Assembly: GCF_002872335.1 (NCBI RefSeq)
Contig: NZ_NJAG01000005.1
Location: forward strand, 186,001 to 250,000
Source: Siphonobacter sp. BAB-5405
GTDB lineage: Bacteria; Bacteroidota; Bacteroidia; Cytophagales; Spirosomataceae
DNA: 64,000 nucleotides
Reading direction: 5' to 3'
Shown piece by piece: positions 34,316 through 42,357 of this stretch (positions are counted from its first letter, which is position 1; every line of letters starts with the position of its first letter). A model generated the notes under the pieces. That model was not told where the DNA came from. It did no database searches and saw nothing but the letters and a program-made list of their open reading frames with translations. The position numbers and the translations under genes were made by a program.

Positions 34316-34840
34316 TTAGCGTTCCAGAAAGTTTTCGTATGTAAGAGCCTGATCCAGGTAAATCTTCACCTGTCCTTTAAATGCTTGGCTTTCAGTCAGG
34401 GTTAGCCCCTGCTTTTGGTCCGTGTTCCGCATTTTCACGAGCGTTTCGTAAATTTTTCGTAAGGCCGTAGCACTCGGTATTTCGCCCTCTTCAAGTACCG
34501 GAATGCCTCGTTTCTGTAGGGCTTCGTTTACTTTCGTTTTGATCTTGTTACGGGGAACGGGCCGGGCATCGGCCTGCAAGGCCAGGGCGTCGAAATTACC
34601 AATCAGGCGATTATACTCGGGCAGGCGTTCGGGAAAACTGGCCGCTTTGGTTCCCCAGGCGTAAAAGGCAAAGAATTCCATCACCGCCTTATTCTGCTCC
34701 ACTAAACCCGCGACTAAGGCTTGATTATGTTGCGGAGCCAGTCGCACGGTGCACCCCGTCAAAAATCCCAAACTAATTCCGAGAATCAGCACTATTTGTA
34801 CGATTGACTTCCGCCGCACGCTAGTAAGAAGTAAGGCCAT
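34316..34840 (-). CDS. hypothetical lipoprotein
   Basis: The 174-residue product starts with a basic N-region and a hydrophobic helix ending LGFLTGC, a clear lipobox with Cys30. The mature part is helical (about 140 residues, with QNKAVMEFFAFYAWGT). No family is recognised. It is the first gene of a two-gene unit with the helical protein at 33971, divergent from nadB. Confidence 0.7.
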   Translation of the reverse strand: MALLLTSVRRKSIVQIVLILGISLGFLTGCTVRLAPQHNQALVAGLVEQNKAVMEFFAFYAWGTKAASFPERLPEYNRLIGNFDALALQADARPVPRNKIKTKVNEALQKRGIPVLEEGEIPSATALRKIYETLVKMRNTDQKQGLTLTESQAFKGQVKIYLDQALTYENFLER

Positions 34841-35006
34841 AGGGGTTTGTATTGACCAGAGTTTAGATAGAATAGCATTTTCTCCGCCAGCTTGGCTTCG
34901 AAGGTTGTTTTATACGTTGCAGGACAGCTCATTCATTTCCTGATTACTAAAATAACGCATTCTGCTCCTGATCTCCATCCATGCCCCTGACATTTCCCTG
35001 CCTAAG

Positions 35007-35038
35007 TTGCCCGCATTACCAAATATCTTTTAACTTTC
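35007..35038 (+). promoter_or_regulatory. candidate promoter of nadB
   Basis: TTG at 35007-35009 and TAACTTTC at 35031-35038, 21 bp apart, one base off the consensus. The predicted start lies about 22 nt before the ATG. Confidence 0.45.
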
Positions 35039-35065
35039 GCCGCTCTAAATCGTTTTGGATGTAAT

Positions 35066-36643
35066 ATGACTCATCAGTACGACTTCCTTGTGATCGGTTC
35101 GGGTATTGCCGGGCTAAGTTATGCGACCAAACTGGCTCGTTATTTTGAAAGCCGTCAGGAAGCGGTTTCCATTGCCATCATTACCAAAGTTCAGGCCGAC
35201 GAGACCAATACCAAATACGCCCAGGGCGGCATTGCGGCAGTGTGGTCCAAAGAAGATTCCTTCGACAAACACATCGAAGATACCGTGGACGCCGGCGATG
35301 GCCTCAACAAACGCGATATTGTAGAAATTGTAGTCAAAGAAGCCCCCGCCCGTATTCAGGAACTGATTGATTACGGAACGCGGTTCGATCGCCACGGCGA
35401 AGACTATGACCTGGCCCGCGAAGGCGGCCACTCCGATCACCGGATTCTTCACTTCAAGGATATTACCGGAGCTGAAATCGAGCGGGCCTTACTGGAAGAA
35501 GTACAACGCCACAGCAGTATCCAGATTTTTACGCATTATTACGCCGTCGAACTCATCACCCAGCACCATCTGGGCGAAACCGTTTTGCGGTACCGCGAAG
35601 ACATCAAGTGCTTCGGAGCGTACGTATTGAATACGCAAACGGGCGAAGTCGATAAGTTTCTGGCGAAAACGACCATGCTGGCGACGGGTGGCATCGGGAA
35701 CATCTACCAGAGTACCACGAATCCAACCATCGCAACCGGCGACGGCATTGCCATGGCGTACCGGGCCAAGGGGATTTGTGATAACATGGAATTCATCCAG
35801 TTTCACCCCACCAGCCTGTACCAGCCCGGTAAGAAGCCTTCGTTCCTCATTTCGGAAGCGGTACGCGGCTTTGGCGGTATTCTGAAAAACGCGGACGGCT
35901 CGACGTTCATGGAACAGTACGACCCCCGCCTTTCCTTAGCCCCCCGCGACATTACGGCCCGGGCCATCGACTCCGAAATGAAACGGAACGGTACCGATCA
36001 CGTCTATCTGGATGTGCGGGACGCTGATTACGAAAAATTTCTGGAACACTTCCCCAACATTACACAACATTGCCTGGATTTAGGCATTGATATTCGGACC
36101 GATATGATTCCGGTTGTACCCGCACAACATTATCTTTGTGGGGGGGTTCGGGTGAATGAATGGGGACAAACCAATATTCATTTCCTTTACGCCGCCGGCG
36201 AATGCTCGTGTACGGGGCTACACGGGGCTAACCGTCTGGCTTCTAATTCCTTGCTGGAAGCCGTGGTATTCAGCCACCGGGCTTTTTTGCATACAATTGA
36301 AGAGTTGTCACAGGCTCTTATTCCGGACGATGTGCCCGACTGGGATGACTCCGGCACGACGCATCCGGAAGAACAGGTACTGGTCACGGAAATGACGCGG
36401 GAGCTTAACAGCATCATGTCCAATTACGTGGGCATTGTGCGTACCAACCGACGCCTACGCCGGGCTTACGAACGGGTAGAGTTACTGTATCGCGAACACG
36501 AACAATTGTATCGGGAATCAAAAGTTTCAGTACCGATTTGTGAATTACGGAACATGATTAACGTTTCGTATCTTGTGATAAAAATGGCCATGTCCCGCCG
36601 CGAAAATATCGGGCTCCATTACAATCTGGATAATCTGAAGTAA
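35066..36643 (+). CDS. nadB: L-aspartate oxidase
   Basis: This 525-residue FAD enzyme oxidises L-aspartate to iminoaspartate, the first step of de novo NAD synthesis. The Rossmann motif GSGIAGLSYA is at residues 11-20, TKYAQGGIAAVW at about 49-60 is diagnostic, and the EGGHSDHRILH and GRNRL-like GANRLASNSLLEAVVF segments follow. The length matches the family. The partners nadA and nadC are not in this window. The gene is followed after 47 bp by an exported thioredoxin, with which it may be co-transcribed by read-through. Confidence 0.96.
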   Translation: MTHQYDFLVIGSGIAGLSYATKLARYFESRQEAVSIAIITKVQADETNTKYAQGGIAAVWSKEDSFDKHIEDTVDAGDGLNKRDIVEIVVKEAPARIQELIDYGTRFDRHGEDYDLAREGGHSDHRILHFKDITGAEIERALLEEVQRHSSIQIFTHYYAVELITQHHLGETVLRYREDIKCFGAYVLNTQTGEVDKFLAKTTMLATGGIGNIYQSTTNPTIATGDGIAMAYRAKGICDNMEFIQFHPTSLYQPGKKPSFLISEAVRGFGGILKNADGSTFMEQYDPRLSLAPRDITARAIDSEMKRNGTDHVYLDVRDADYEKFLEHFPNITQHCLDLGIDIRTDMIPVVPAQHYLCGGVRVNEWGQTNIHFLYAAGECSCTGLHGANRLASNSLLEAVVFSHRAFLHTIEELSQALIPDDVPDWDDSGTTHPEEQVLVTEMTRELNSIMSNYVGIVRTNRRLRRAYERVELLYREHEQLYRESKVSVPICELRNMINVSYLVIKMAMSRRENIGLHYNLDNLK

Positions 36644-36690
36644 AAGCGTCTCTCTGATTTGGGCTGCATTGGCTCATCAACAACCCTGAC

Positions 36691-37401
36691 ATGAAGAATT
36701 TTCGTTTTCTGGTAAGTGTGCTGGCGAGCCTCCTGAGCCTGTCGGCCCTTGCTCAAACCAACCTGGACGTCAATGCCTTTGAAGGCAAGCTTCCCGGTGC
36801 TACGCAGATTCTGGATGTTCGTACCCCTTCGGAATACGAACGCGGCTATTTACCCAATGCCCAGAACATCGACTGGAAACAGCAGGCTTCTTTTGCCGAG
36901 CAGGTAGCGAAGCTTGACAAAAACAAGCCCGTGCTGGTGTATTGCTATTCGGGCGGTAGAAGTGGACAAGCGGCCGAGTACTTGGCGAAAGAAGGCTTCA
37001 CAGAGGTTTACAACCTTGATGGCGGTTACCTGAAATGGACCACCGCCAACAAAACCGTCGTTGCTCCGAAAGAACGCCCGGCCATGGTAGCAGCTCCTAC
37101 CGGAAAAGCCGTACTCGATCAGACACTGAAAGACAACAAAGTAGTACTCGTTGATTTCTACGCCGTCTGGTGCGGTCCCTGCAAACAGCAGGATCCGATT
37201 CTGCAAAAACTTAAGAAAGACTGGACCGGGAAAGTAGCCGTTTTAAAAATTGACGCCGATCGCGACCCGGACGTCGTTAAACAGTTTCGGGTGGATGCCA
37301 TTCCTACGCTCATTCTCTTTAAAGACGGTAAACCCGTCAACCGCCTCGTAGGCTTCCAGGATGAAGCCCAGCTTCGTAAAAAGGTCGAAGGCGTATTATA
37401 A
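36691..37401 (+). CDS. exported rhodanese-thioredoxin fusion protein
   Basis: The 236-residue protein has a signal peptide (MKNFRFLVSVLASLLSLSALAQ), a rhodanese domain (about 25-118) with Cys85 in CYSGGRSG, and a thioredoxin domain (about 135-236) with C161-GP-C164. It should act in the periplasm in sulfur transfer or disulfide exchange, where the thioredoxin part could reduce or regenerate the rhodanese Cys. The CGPC active site is typical of reducing thioredoxins. A terminator follows the stop by 8 bp. Confidence 0.9.
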   Translation: MKNFRFLVSVLASLLSLSALAQTNLDVNAFEGKLPGATQILDVRTPSEYERGYLPNAQNIDWKQQASFAEQVAKLDKNKPVLVYCYSGGRSGQAAEYLAKEGFTEVYNLDGGYLKWTTANKTVVAPKERPAMVAAPTGKAVLDQTLKDNKVVLVDFYAVWCGPCKQQDPILQKLKKDWTGKVAVLKIDADRDPDVVKQFRVDAIPTLILFKDGKPVNRLVGFQDEAQLRKKVEGVL

Positions 37402-37408
37402 TTTTTCT

Positions 37409-37444
37409 GGCCGATCGGAACCCCGCGTTTTGGTCGGCCTTCTT
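37409..37444 (+). terminator. terminator after the rhodanese-thioredoxin gene
   Basis: GGCCGATC at 37409-37416 pairs with GGTCGGCC at 37432-37439 (one G-T pair), with a 15-nt loop and TTCTT. Confidence 0.6.
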
Positions 37445-37489
37445 GTGAAGCTTCGTTTCTGCCCCCATACGGCTGGTTGTCTAATTACT

Positions 37490-37497
37490 TAACTTTG
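37490..37497 (+). promoter_or_regulatory. candidate -7 box of kup
   Basis: TAACTTTG matches TAnnTTTG and lies 22 bp before the ATG at 37520; the -33 element is weak. Confidence 0.45.
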
Positions 37498-37519
37498 CGG
37501 CTATCAAGCCAACTTTTAC

Positions 37520-39463
37520 ATGGATCATAAACACCTGGACAAGGTGAGTGCTGCGGGGCTCCTGATTGCCCTGGGTATCATTTACGGAGATATTGGAACC
37601 TCTCCGCTGTACGTAATGCAGGCTGTCGTGGGTGAAAACCCCATTTCGGAACGCCTCGCTCTGGGAGCCGTTTCCTGCGTATTCTGGACGCTGACCCTGC
37701 TTACCACCATTAAGTACGTCATTCTTATTTTACGGGCCGATAACCGGGGTGAAGGCGGGGTTTTTGCCTTGTATACGCTGGTGCGGAAGCACGCCCGCTG
37801 GTTAACCATTCCCGCCATCATTGGTGGTGCGGCTTTGCTGGCCGATGGTATCATTACCCCCCCTATGTCAGTGGCTTCGGCCGTTGAAGGGCTGGAGATG
37901 CGGTATCCACACCTGGAGCAGTATATCATTTACATTATCCTGGTGATCATCACCATTTTATTCCTGATTCAGGCACTGGGTACGCAGCTGGTAGGTCGCT
38001 CGTTCGGACCATTCATGTTCATCTGGTTTAGTATGCTGGGCTTTTTCGGGGTACTCTGGATCTCTCATGACTGGACGATTCTGCGGGCCATCAGTCCCTA
38101 TTATGCCTACGACATGCTGGCTCACGAGTCGGGCGGTTTCTGGTTGCTGGGTTCAGTATTTCTTTGCTCGACGGGTGCGGAAGCTCTGTACTCCGATATG
38201 GGGCACTGCGGTCGGGGCAATATCCGGGTATCCTGGATTTTCGTCAAGCTTTGTTTAATGCTTCAGTACTTTGGTCAGGGAGCCTGGCTCATGGAGCATA
38301 CGGGCGAGTTTCTGCGGGGTCGCAAGCCCATTTACGAAATGATGCCCGAGTGGTTCTTACTGCCCGGTATTACGATTGCAACCATGGCAGCCATCATCGC
38401 CAGTCAGGCTCTGATTACGGGATCGTTTACGCTGATTTCGGAAGCCATTCGTCTGAACTTCTGGCCTAAAGTAAAGCTTCGGTATCCTTCTAACGAGAAA
38501 GGACAATTGTACGTACCCAGCGTAAACTGGCTGCTGTGGGCGGGCTGTATGGGTGTCGTGCTTTATTTCCGTGAATCGACAAACATGGAAGCAGCTTATG
38601 GTCTGGCGATTACGCTAACGATGCTGATGACCACTATGCTGATGGCGTATTACCTGTATACGCACCGCTTTCATTTCTACGGCGTCATTCTGTTCCTGGT
38701 CGTATACCTGAGTATTGAGTTCTCCTTCCTGCTGGCCAACCTGCTGAAATTTACGCACGGTGGCTGGGTATCCCTGCTGATCGGTACCACCATTGCCGGG
38801 GTAATGATTATCTGGTTACGGGCTTTCAACATCAAAGCTCGTCTGACGGAATACGTGAAACTTTCGGATTACACGGAACCACTGAAAGAGCTCAGCCGGG
38901 ATATGTCGATTCCCAAATACGCTACCCACCTGATTTTTATGTCGAATGCTTCGCGGGTCAGTGAAATCGAATCGAAAGTCATTTATTCTATTTTTCAGAA
39001 GCGTCCCAAGCGAGCTGACATTTACTGGTTCGTCCACGTAGATACGGTGGATGATCCGTATACCATGGAATATAAAGTCAACGTAATTGCTCCCGATGAT
39101 GTTATTAAGGTGACGTTCCGACTGGGTTTCCGGGTAGAACAACGTATTAACCTATATTTCCGGAAAGTAATTCAGGACATGGTGAAACGGAAAGAAGTGG
39201 ATATTACCAGCCGGTACGAATCCCTGAACAAGCAGAATGTAATCGGTGATTTCCGCTTCGTCGTACTGGAAAAATTCCTGTCTTTCGAAAATGATCTACC
39301 GTTCTGGGAGCGTATTACCATGCAGGCGTACTTCTACATCAAAGCGTTCACTACTTCCGAAGACCGCTGGTTCGGACTGGATAGTTCGGCCGTGAAGATT
39401 GAGAAAGTGCCTCTGATCATTCGTCCAGCTCAAAACTTTGACCTCAAGCGGGTTACGGATTAA
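37520..39463 (+). CDS. kup: KUP-family potassium uptake transporter
   Basis: The 647-residue inner-membrane protein imports potassium with protons. About 12 membrane helices fill residues 10-440. LGIIYGDIGTSPLYVM is the KUP signature, and GTGAEALYSDMGHCG-like STGAEALYSDMGHCGRGNI is the other conserved block. A soluble C-terminal domain of about 190 residues follows. The length is standard. It has its own promoter and appears to be a single gene. Confidence 0.96.
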   Translation: MDHKHLDKVSAAGLLIALGIIYGDIGTSPLYVMQAVVGENPISERLALGAVSCVFWTLTLLTTIKYVILILRADNRGEGGVFALYTLVRKHARWLTIPAIIGGAALLADGIITPPMSVASAVEGLEMRYPHLEQYIIYIILVIITILFLIQALGTQLVGRSFGPFMFIWFSMLGFFGVLWISHDWTILRAISPYYAYDMLAHESGGFWLLGSVFLCSTGAEALYSDMGHCGRGNIRVSWIFVKLCLMLQYFGQGAWLMEHTGEFLRGRKPIYEMMPEWFLLPGITIATMAAIIASQALITGSFTLISEAIRLNFWPKVKLRYPSNEKGQLYVPSVNWLLWAGCMGVVLYFRESTNMEAAYGLAITLTMLMTTMLMAYYLYTHRFHFYGVILFLVVYLSIEFSFLLANLLKFTHGGWVSLLIGTTIAGVMIIWLRAFNIKARLTEYVKLSDYTEPLKELSRDMSIPKYATHLIFMSNASRVSEIESKVIYSIFQKRPKRADIYWFVHVDTVDDPYTMEYKVNVIAPDDVIKVTFRLGFRVEQRINLYFRKVIQDMVKRKEVDITSRYESLNKQNVIGDFRFVVLEKFLSFENDLPFWERITMQAYFYIKAFTTSEDRWFGLDSSAVKIEKVPLIIRPAQNFDLKRVTD

Positions 39464-39579
39464 GTTACGTACTGAATTTCTATTATTCATCTTTTCATTT
39501 TTCAACCATTCCTGTGTTTAGGCTCGAAGCTGTCAGCCGCCGCTACGTCTTCAGGCAACAGCCTACAACCTCACGTATT

Positions 39580-40641
39580 ATGAAAATTCTTATTACTGGC
39601 GGAGCCGGGTTTGTAGGCTCAGCCCTCGCCCTTAATCTCAAGAAAAATTATCCTTCGTACGAAATTTTTGCCCTGGACAACCTGAAACGACGGGGGTCTG
39701 AGTTAAACATCAACCGCCTGAAAGCCGCTGGTATCGAGTTTGTCCACGGAGATATTCGTTCCAAAGAAGATTTTGACGTGATTCCGGCTGTCGATGCTGT
39801 AATTGAAGCCTCTGCTGAACCGTCCGTACTGGCTGGTCTCAATGGCTCGCCCGATTACCTGATCAATACCAACCTGGTTGGTACCATCAATTGCCTCAAC
39901 TTTGCTCTGAAGCACAAGGCTAACTTTATTTTCCTGTCGACCAGCCGTATCTATCCGATCAAGCCGCTGGAAAAACTGACGTATCAGGAAGAAGATACCC
40001 GGTTTGCCCTGACGGAAGAACAGCCGCTTCCGGGAGCCTCTGCTGCGGGTATTGCGGAACATTTCCCCCTCGACGGAGCCCGCTCGCTGTACGGTGCCAC
40101 CAAGCTGGCTTCAGAGCTGATGATTCACGAATACAATGAATTTTATGGTCTGAAAACCGTCATCAACCGTTGCGGTGTACTGACGGGCCCCTGGCAGATG
40201 GGCAAAGCCGATCAGGGCGTAATGGTCTTGTGGGTAGCCCGCCACTTCTACGAACAACAACTGGCGTACATTGGCTTTAATGGTACGGGTAAACAAACCC
40301 GTGATATGCTGCACGTAGCCGATCTGTACCGTCTGGTAGACTGGCAATTACATAACATCGATAAAGTAAACGGCGAAGTTCTGAACGTAGGCGGTGGCGT
40401 TGAAGTCAGTACATCACTGGTCGAACTGACGAAGATCTGTCAGGAAGTTACGGGCAAAACGATTCCGATCAAAGCCGTTACCGAAGGTCGTACGGCGGAT
40501 ATTCCGCTCTACATCACCGACAATAGCAAAGTAATCGAACTGACGGGCTGGAAACCCGAAATTTCCATTCGCCAGATCGTGGAAGAAGTACACGAATGGC
40601 TACAGGAAAATGCGGAACAACTAAGCTACGTACTCAAATAA
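39580..40641 (+). CDS. NAD-dependent sugar-nucleotide epimerase/dehydratase (SDR; CDP-paratose 2-epimerase-like)
   Basis: The start is the ATG at 39580 (MKILITGGAGFVGSALAL), placing the GxxGxxG NAD site at the N-terminus. The 353-residue protein is an extended SDR; catalytic Tyr is in SLYGATKLASE, and Ser/Thr in STSRIYPI. The pattern GTGKQTRDMLHVADL is close to CDP-paratose 2-epimerases and UDP-glucuronate-type enzymes, but the sugar cannot be fixed from sequence. No glycan-biosynthesis cluster surrounds it. It is followed by a large palindrome. Confidence 0.86.
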   Translation: MKILITGGAGFVGSALALNLKKNYPSYEIFALDNLKRRGSELNINRLKAAGIEFVHGDIRSKEDFDVIPAVDAVIEASAEPSVLAGLNGSPDYLINTNLVGTINCLNFALKHKANFIFLSTSRIYPIKPLEKLTYQEEDTRFALTEEQPLPGASAAGIAEHFPLDGARSLYGATKLASELMIHEYNEFYGLKTVINRCGVLTGPWQMGKADQGVMVLWVARHFYEQQLAYIGFNGTGKQTRDMLHVADLYRLVDWQLHNIDKVNGEVLNVGGGVEVSTSLVELTKICQEVTGKTIPIKAVTEGRTADIPLYITDNSKVIELTGWKPEISIRQIVEEVHEWLQENAEQLSYVLK

Positions 40642-40655
40642 ACTTCGGCATACCG

Positions 40656-40718
40656 ACGCCTGAGGGGTTAAAACGTTCGTGGGTATGTATGCCCTGAATG
40701 TTTTAGCCCCTCAGGCGT
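40656..40718. repeat. large intergenic palindrome (63 bp)
   Basis: ACGCCTGAGGGGTTAAAACG and its near-complement at 40696-40718 form a stem of over 20 bp, with a G-rich inner region GGGTATGTATGCCC that can also pair. It lies in the gap between the SDR and lipoprotein genes. It may be a terminator or a short mobile palindrome; there is no T tract. Confidence 0.65.
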
Positions 40719-40772
40719 TCATAAACTCTGGTACGCGTCAAACTATCTTTTCGTTTTTGCTGTTCTCCTGCC

Positions 40773-41318
40773 ATGAAAAAATTGGTATACCTGCTGCCGC
40801 TGGTGCTTTTCTTTGCCTGCCAGTCGCCGCAACGTCCGGATGATTTTAAAGCTCCGTATTATGATTTAAAAGGATATATTGATGCCCAGATTATTGATTT
40901 AAATCGTACGAAACCGCTGGTTCGGAAAGACGCGATTGTCAACGAAGAAAACGAAACCTTAATTACACAAAAGATTGACTGGAGTAAAGAACTGGAATTG
41001 TTTGTACAAGCCGATATTAATAAACCAGCCTTTACCCAAAGTTATTTCGTGGATACTCTTTCGACGCGTACCATTTCGTATCGTTTACGAAAAGGTGAAA
41101 ATTTACCCGTTCAGTATATGGAAGTAATTACGGACGCACAGGGTAAACTGGAAAAGATTAAAGCCACACTTCTGGATAAAAATTATCTTTTTGAATCGGA
41201 GCGAATTCTTACCCTGGAAAGTAAAAACGGACGTCTTTCAGCGTATCAGATTGAAGGCTTTCAGCAGTTATTTATGGGCGAACCCAAGCCTTTTAAAGTA
41301 ACGGCTATTGTACAATAA
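40773..41318 (+). CDS. hypothetical lipoprotein
   Basis: The 181-residue protein has a lipoprotein signal (MKKLVYLLPLVLFFACQS, Cys16). The mature part contains beta strands and short helices, no recognised domain, and the segments YISYRLRKGE-like TISYRLRKGENLP and MEVITDAQGKLEKI resemble periplasmic binding sequences without a clear family. It is monocistronic, 131 bp after the SDR gene. Confidence 0.72.
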   Translation: MKKLVYLLPLVLFFACQSPQRPDDFKAPYYDLKGYIDAQIIDLNRTKPLVRKDAIVNEENETLITQKIDWSKELELFVQADINKPAFTQSYFVDTLSTRTISYRLRKGENLPVQYMEVITDAQGKLEKIKATLLDKNYLFESERILTLESKNGRLSAYQIEGFQQLFMGEPKPFKVTAIVQ

Positions 41319-41383
41319 TATCTTTTTCTTAGACATAATTAACGGCAAGTTTCGTAACATTGAGGCATAGTTCTTATTTGCCT

Positions 41384-41980
41384 ATGCTACCTCTTACGGA
41401 ATTACCATCCCAGTTAGCTGAAGTCATTACTCAGTTTCCGCCATTTTCTGAATCGGCTCAACAGGCATTAATTCACCTATTCAAGCCGCTTACTTATCCT
41501 AAAGGTTCTCTTTTAGTAACGCCTGGTCAATCCAGTGATTACCTGTATTTTATTGAAAAAGGGTTATTGCGGGGTTATTATTTCGAGGAGGAAAAAGAGA
41601 TTACGGCCTGGATTTTAGCAGAAGGTGATGTAGGTACAATTAGCCATAGTTTTTACCAGCAAATTCCTTCTAATCAATACCTGGAAACGCTCGAAGAAAG
41701 TACGCTTTTTCGTCTCCATTATCACGATTTTATTCGATTACAAAAAGAGCATTACGAATACGTTCAGGTAGTTCTTCATTTTACGCAGCAATATTTTCTG
41801 GCCTACGATGCCCGCATCCAATTACTTTGTACACGTTCGCCACTTCGCCGGTACCAGTTGTTTGAACAACAATGCCCCAACTTACGCGGGCGTTTACCAC
41901 AAAGCGTACTGGCCAGCTACCTCAATATGAGTTACTATCAAATCAGCCGCATTCGTACGCAACTTTCGCGGGATAAATAA
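41384..41980 (+). CDS. Crp/Fnr-family transcriptional regulator
   Basis: The start is the ATG at 41384 (MLPLTELPSQLAEV); a TTG at 41360 would add eight residues. The 198-residue protein has a cyclic-nucleotide-binding jelly roll (about 20-135; LLVTPGQSSDYLYFIEKGLLRGYYF) and a short C-terminal helix-turn-helix (SVLASYLNMSYYQISRIRTQL), the compact form common in Bacteroidota. It lacks the cysteines of an Fnr iron-sulfur sensor; the effector is unknown. It precedes the TonB receptor gene by 377 bp, and the decamer TTCGTAACAT occurs upstream of both. Confidence 0.88.
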   Translation: MLPLTELPSQLAEVITQFPPFSESAQQALIHLFKPLTYPKGSLLVTPGQSSDYLYFIEKGLLRGYYFEEEKEITAWILAEGDVGTISHSFYQQIPSNQYLETLEESTLFRLHYHDFIRLQKEHYEYVQVVLHFTQQYFLAYDARIQLLCTRSPLRRYQLFEQQCPNLRGRLPQSVLASYLNMSYYQISRIRTQLSRDK

Positions 41981-42001
41981 AAAAACGTGTACGTACATTC
42001 G

Positions 42002-42037
42002 TTGCGAAAACGCAAGCCTTTTTTTGCGTTTTCGCAA
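42002..42037. terminator. inverted repeat after the Crp/Fnr gene
   Basis: TTGCGAAAACGCAA at 42002-42015 pairs perfectly with TTGCGTTTTCGCAA at 42024-42037, with an 8-nt loop. The T run is in the loop, so it may not be a standard Rho-independent terminator. Confidence 0.55.
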
Positions 42038-42357
42038 TGCTTAATTCGAGGGTAATTCAGAATTTTGTCGACGGAATAGCTCGTGTGCTGCTTGCCACAA
42101 AAGCTTCTTCGTTTAGCCTTCAACTACTTATCTAGTACCCGCCTGCTGGCTCTGCTGTCCAATCCACTCGCTATGAATGCTACGGCTGGGGCCTCCCCAG
42201 CTTCATCTACGGGTCATCGCTCCTTTCGCTGGTAACTGCTGCTTCTTTCCCCGATTGATCGTATAAATGAAGTAATTCGTAACATCTCTGTACTTCAGTC
42301 GTTTGTTTTGTAGATTGGCATTCGCTCTCTAAACCTTTCGACAACCCAACGGTTGCT
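42038..42357 (+). other. non-coding leader region upstream of the TonB receptor gene
   Basis: This 320-bp stretch has no plausible gene. It holds a small perfect hairpin (GCTGGGG/CCCCAGC, 42185-42201) and a second copy of the decamer TTCGTAACAT near 42275, also found at about 41351 before the Crp/Fnr gene. No strong promoter box is seen. Confidence 0.5.

Noticed and set aside
42038-42357. Remnant of an insertion sequence or a small protein gene before the TonB receptor
   Set aside because: Short frames of about 20 codons only, no terminal inverted repeats or transposase similarity visible.
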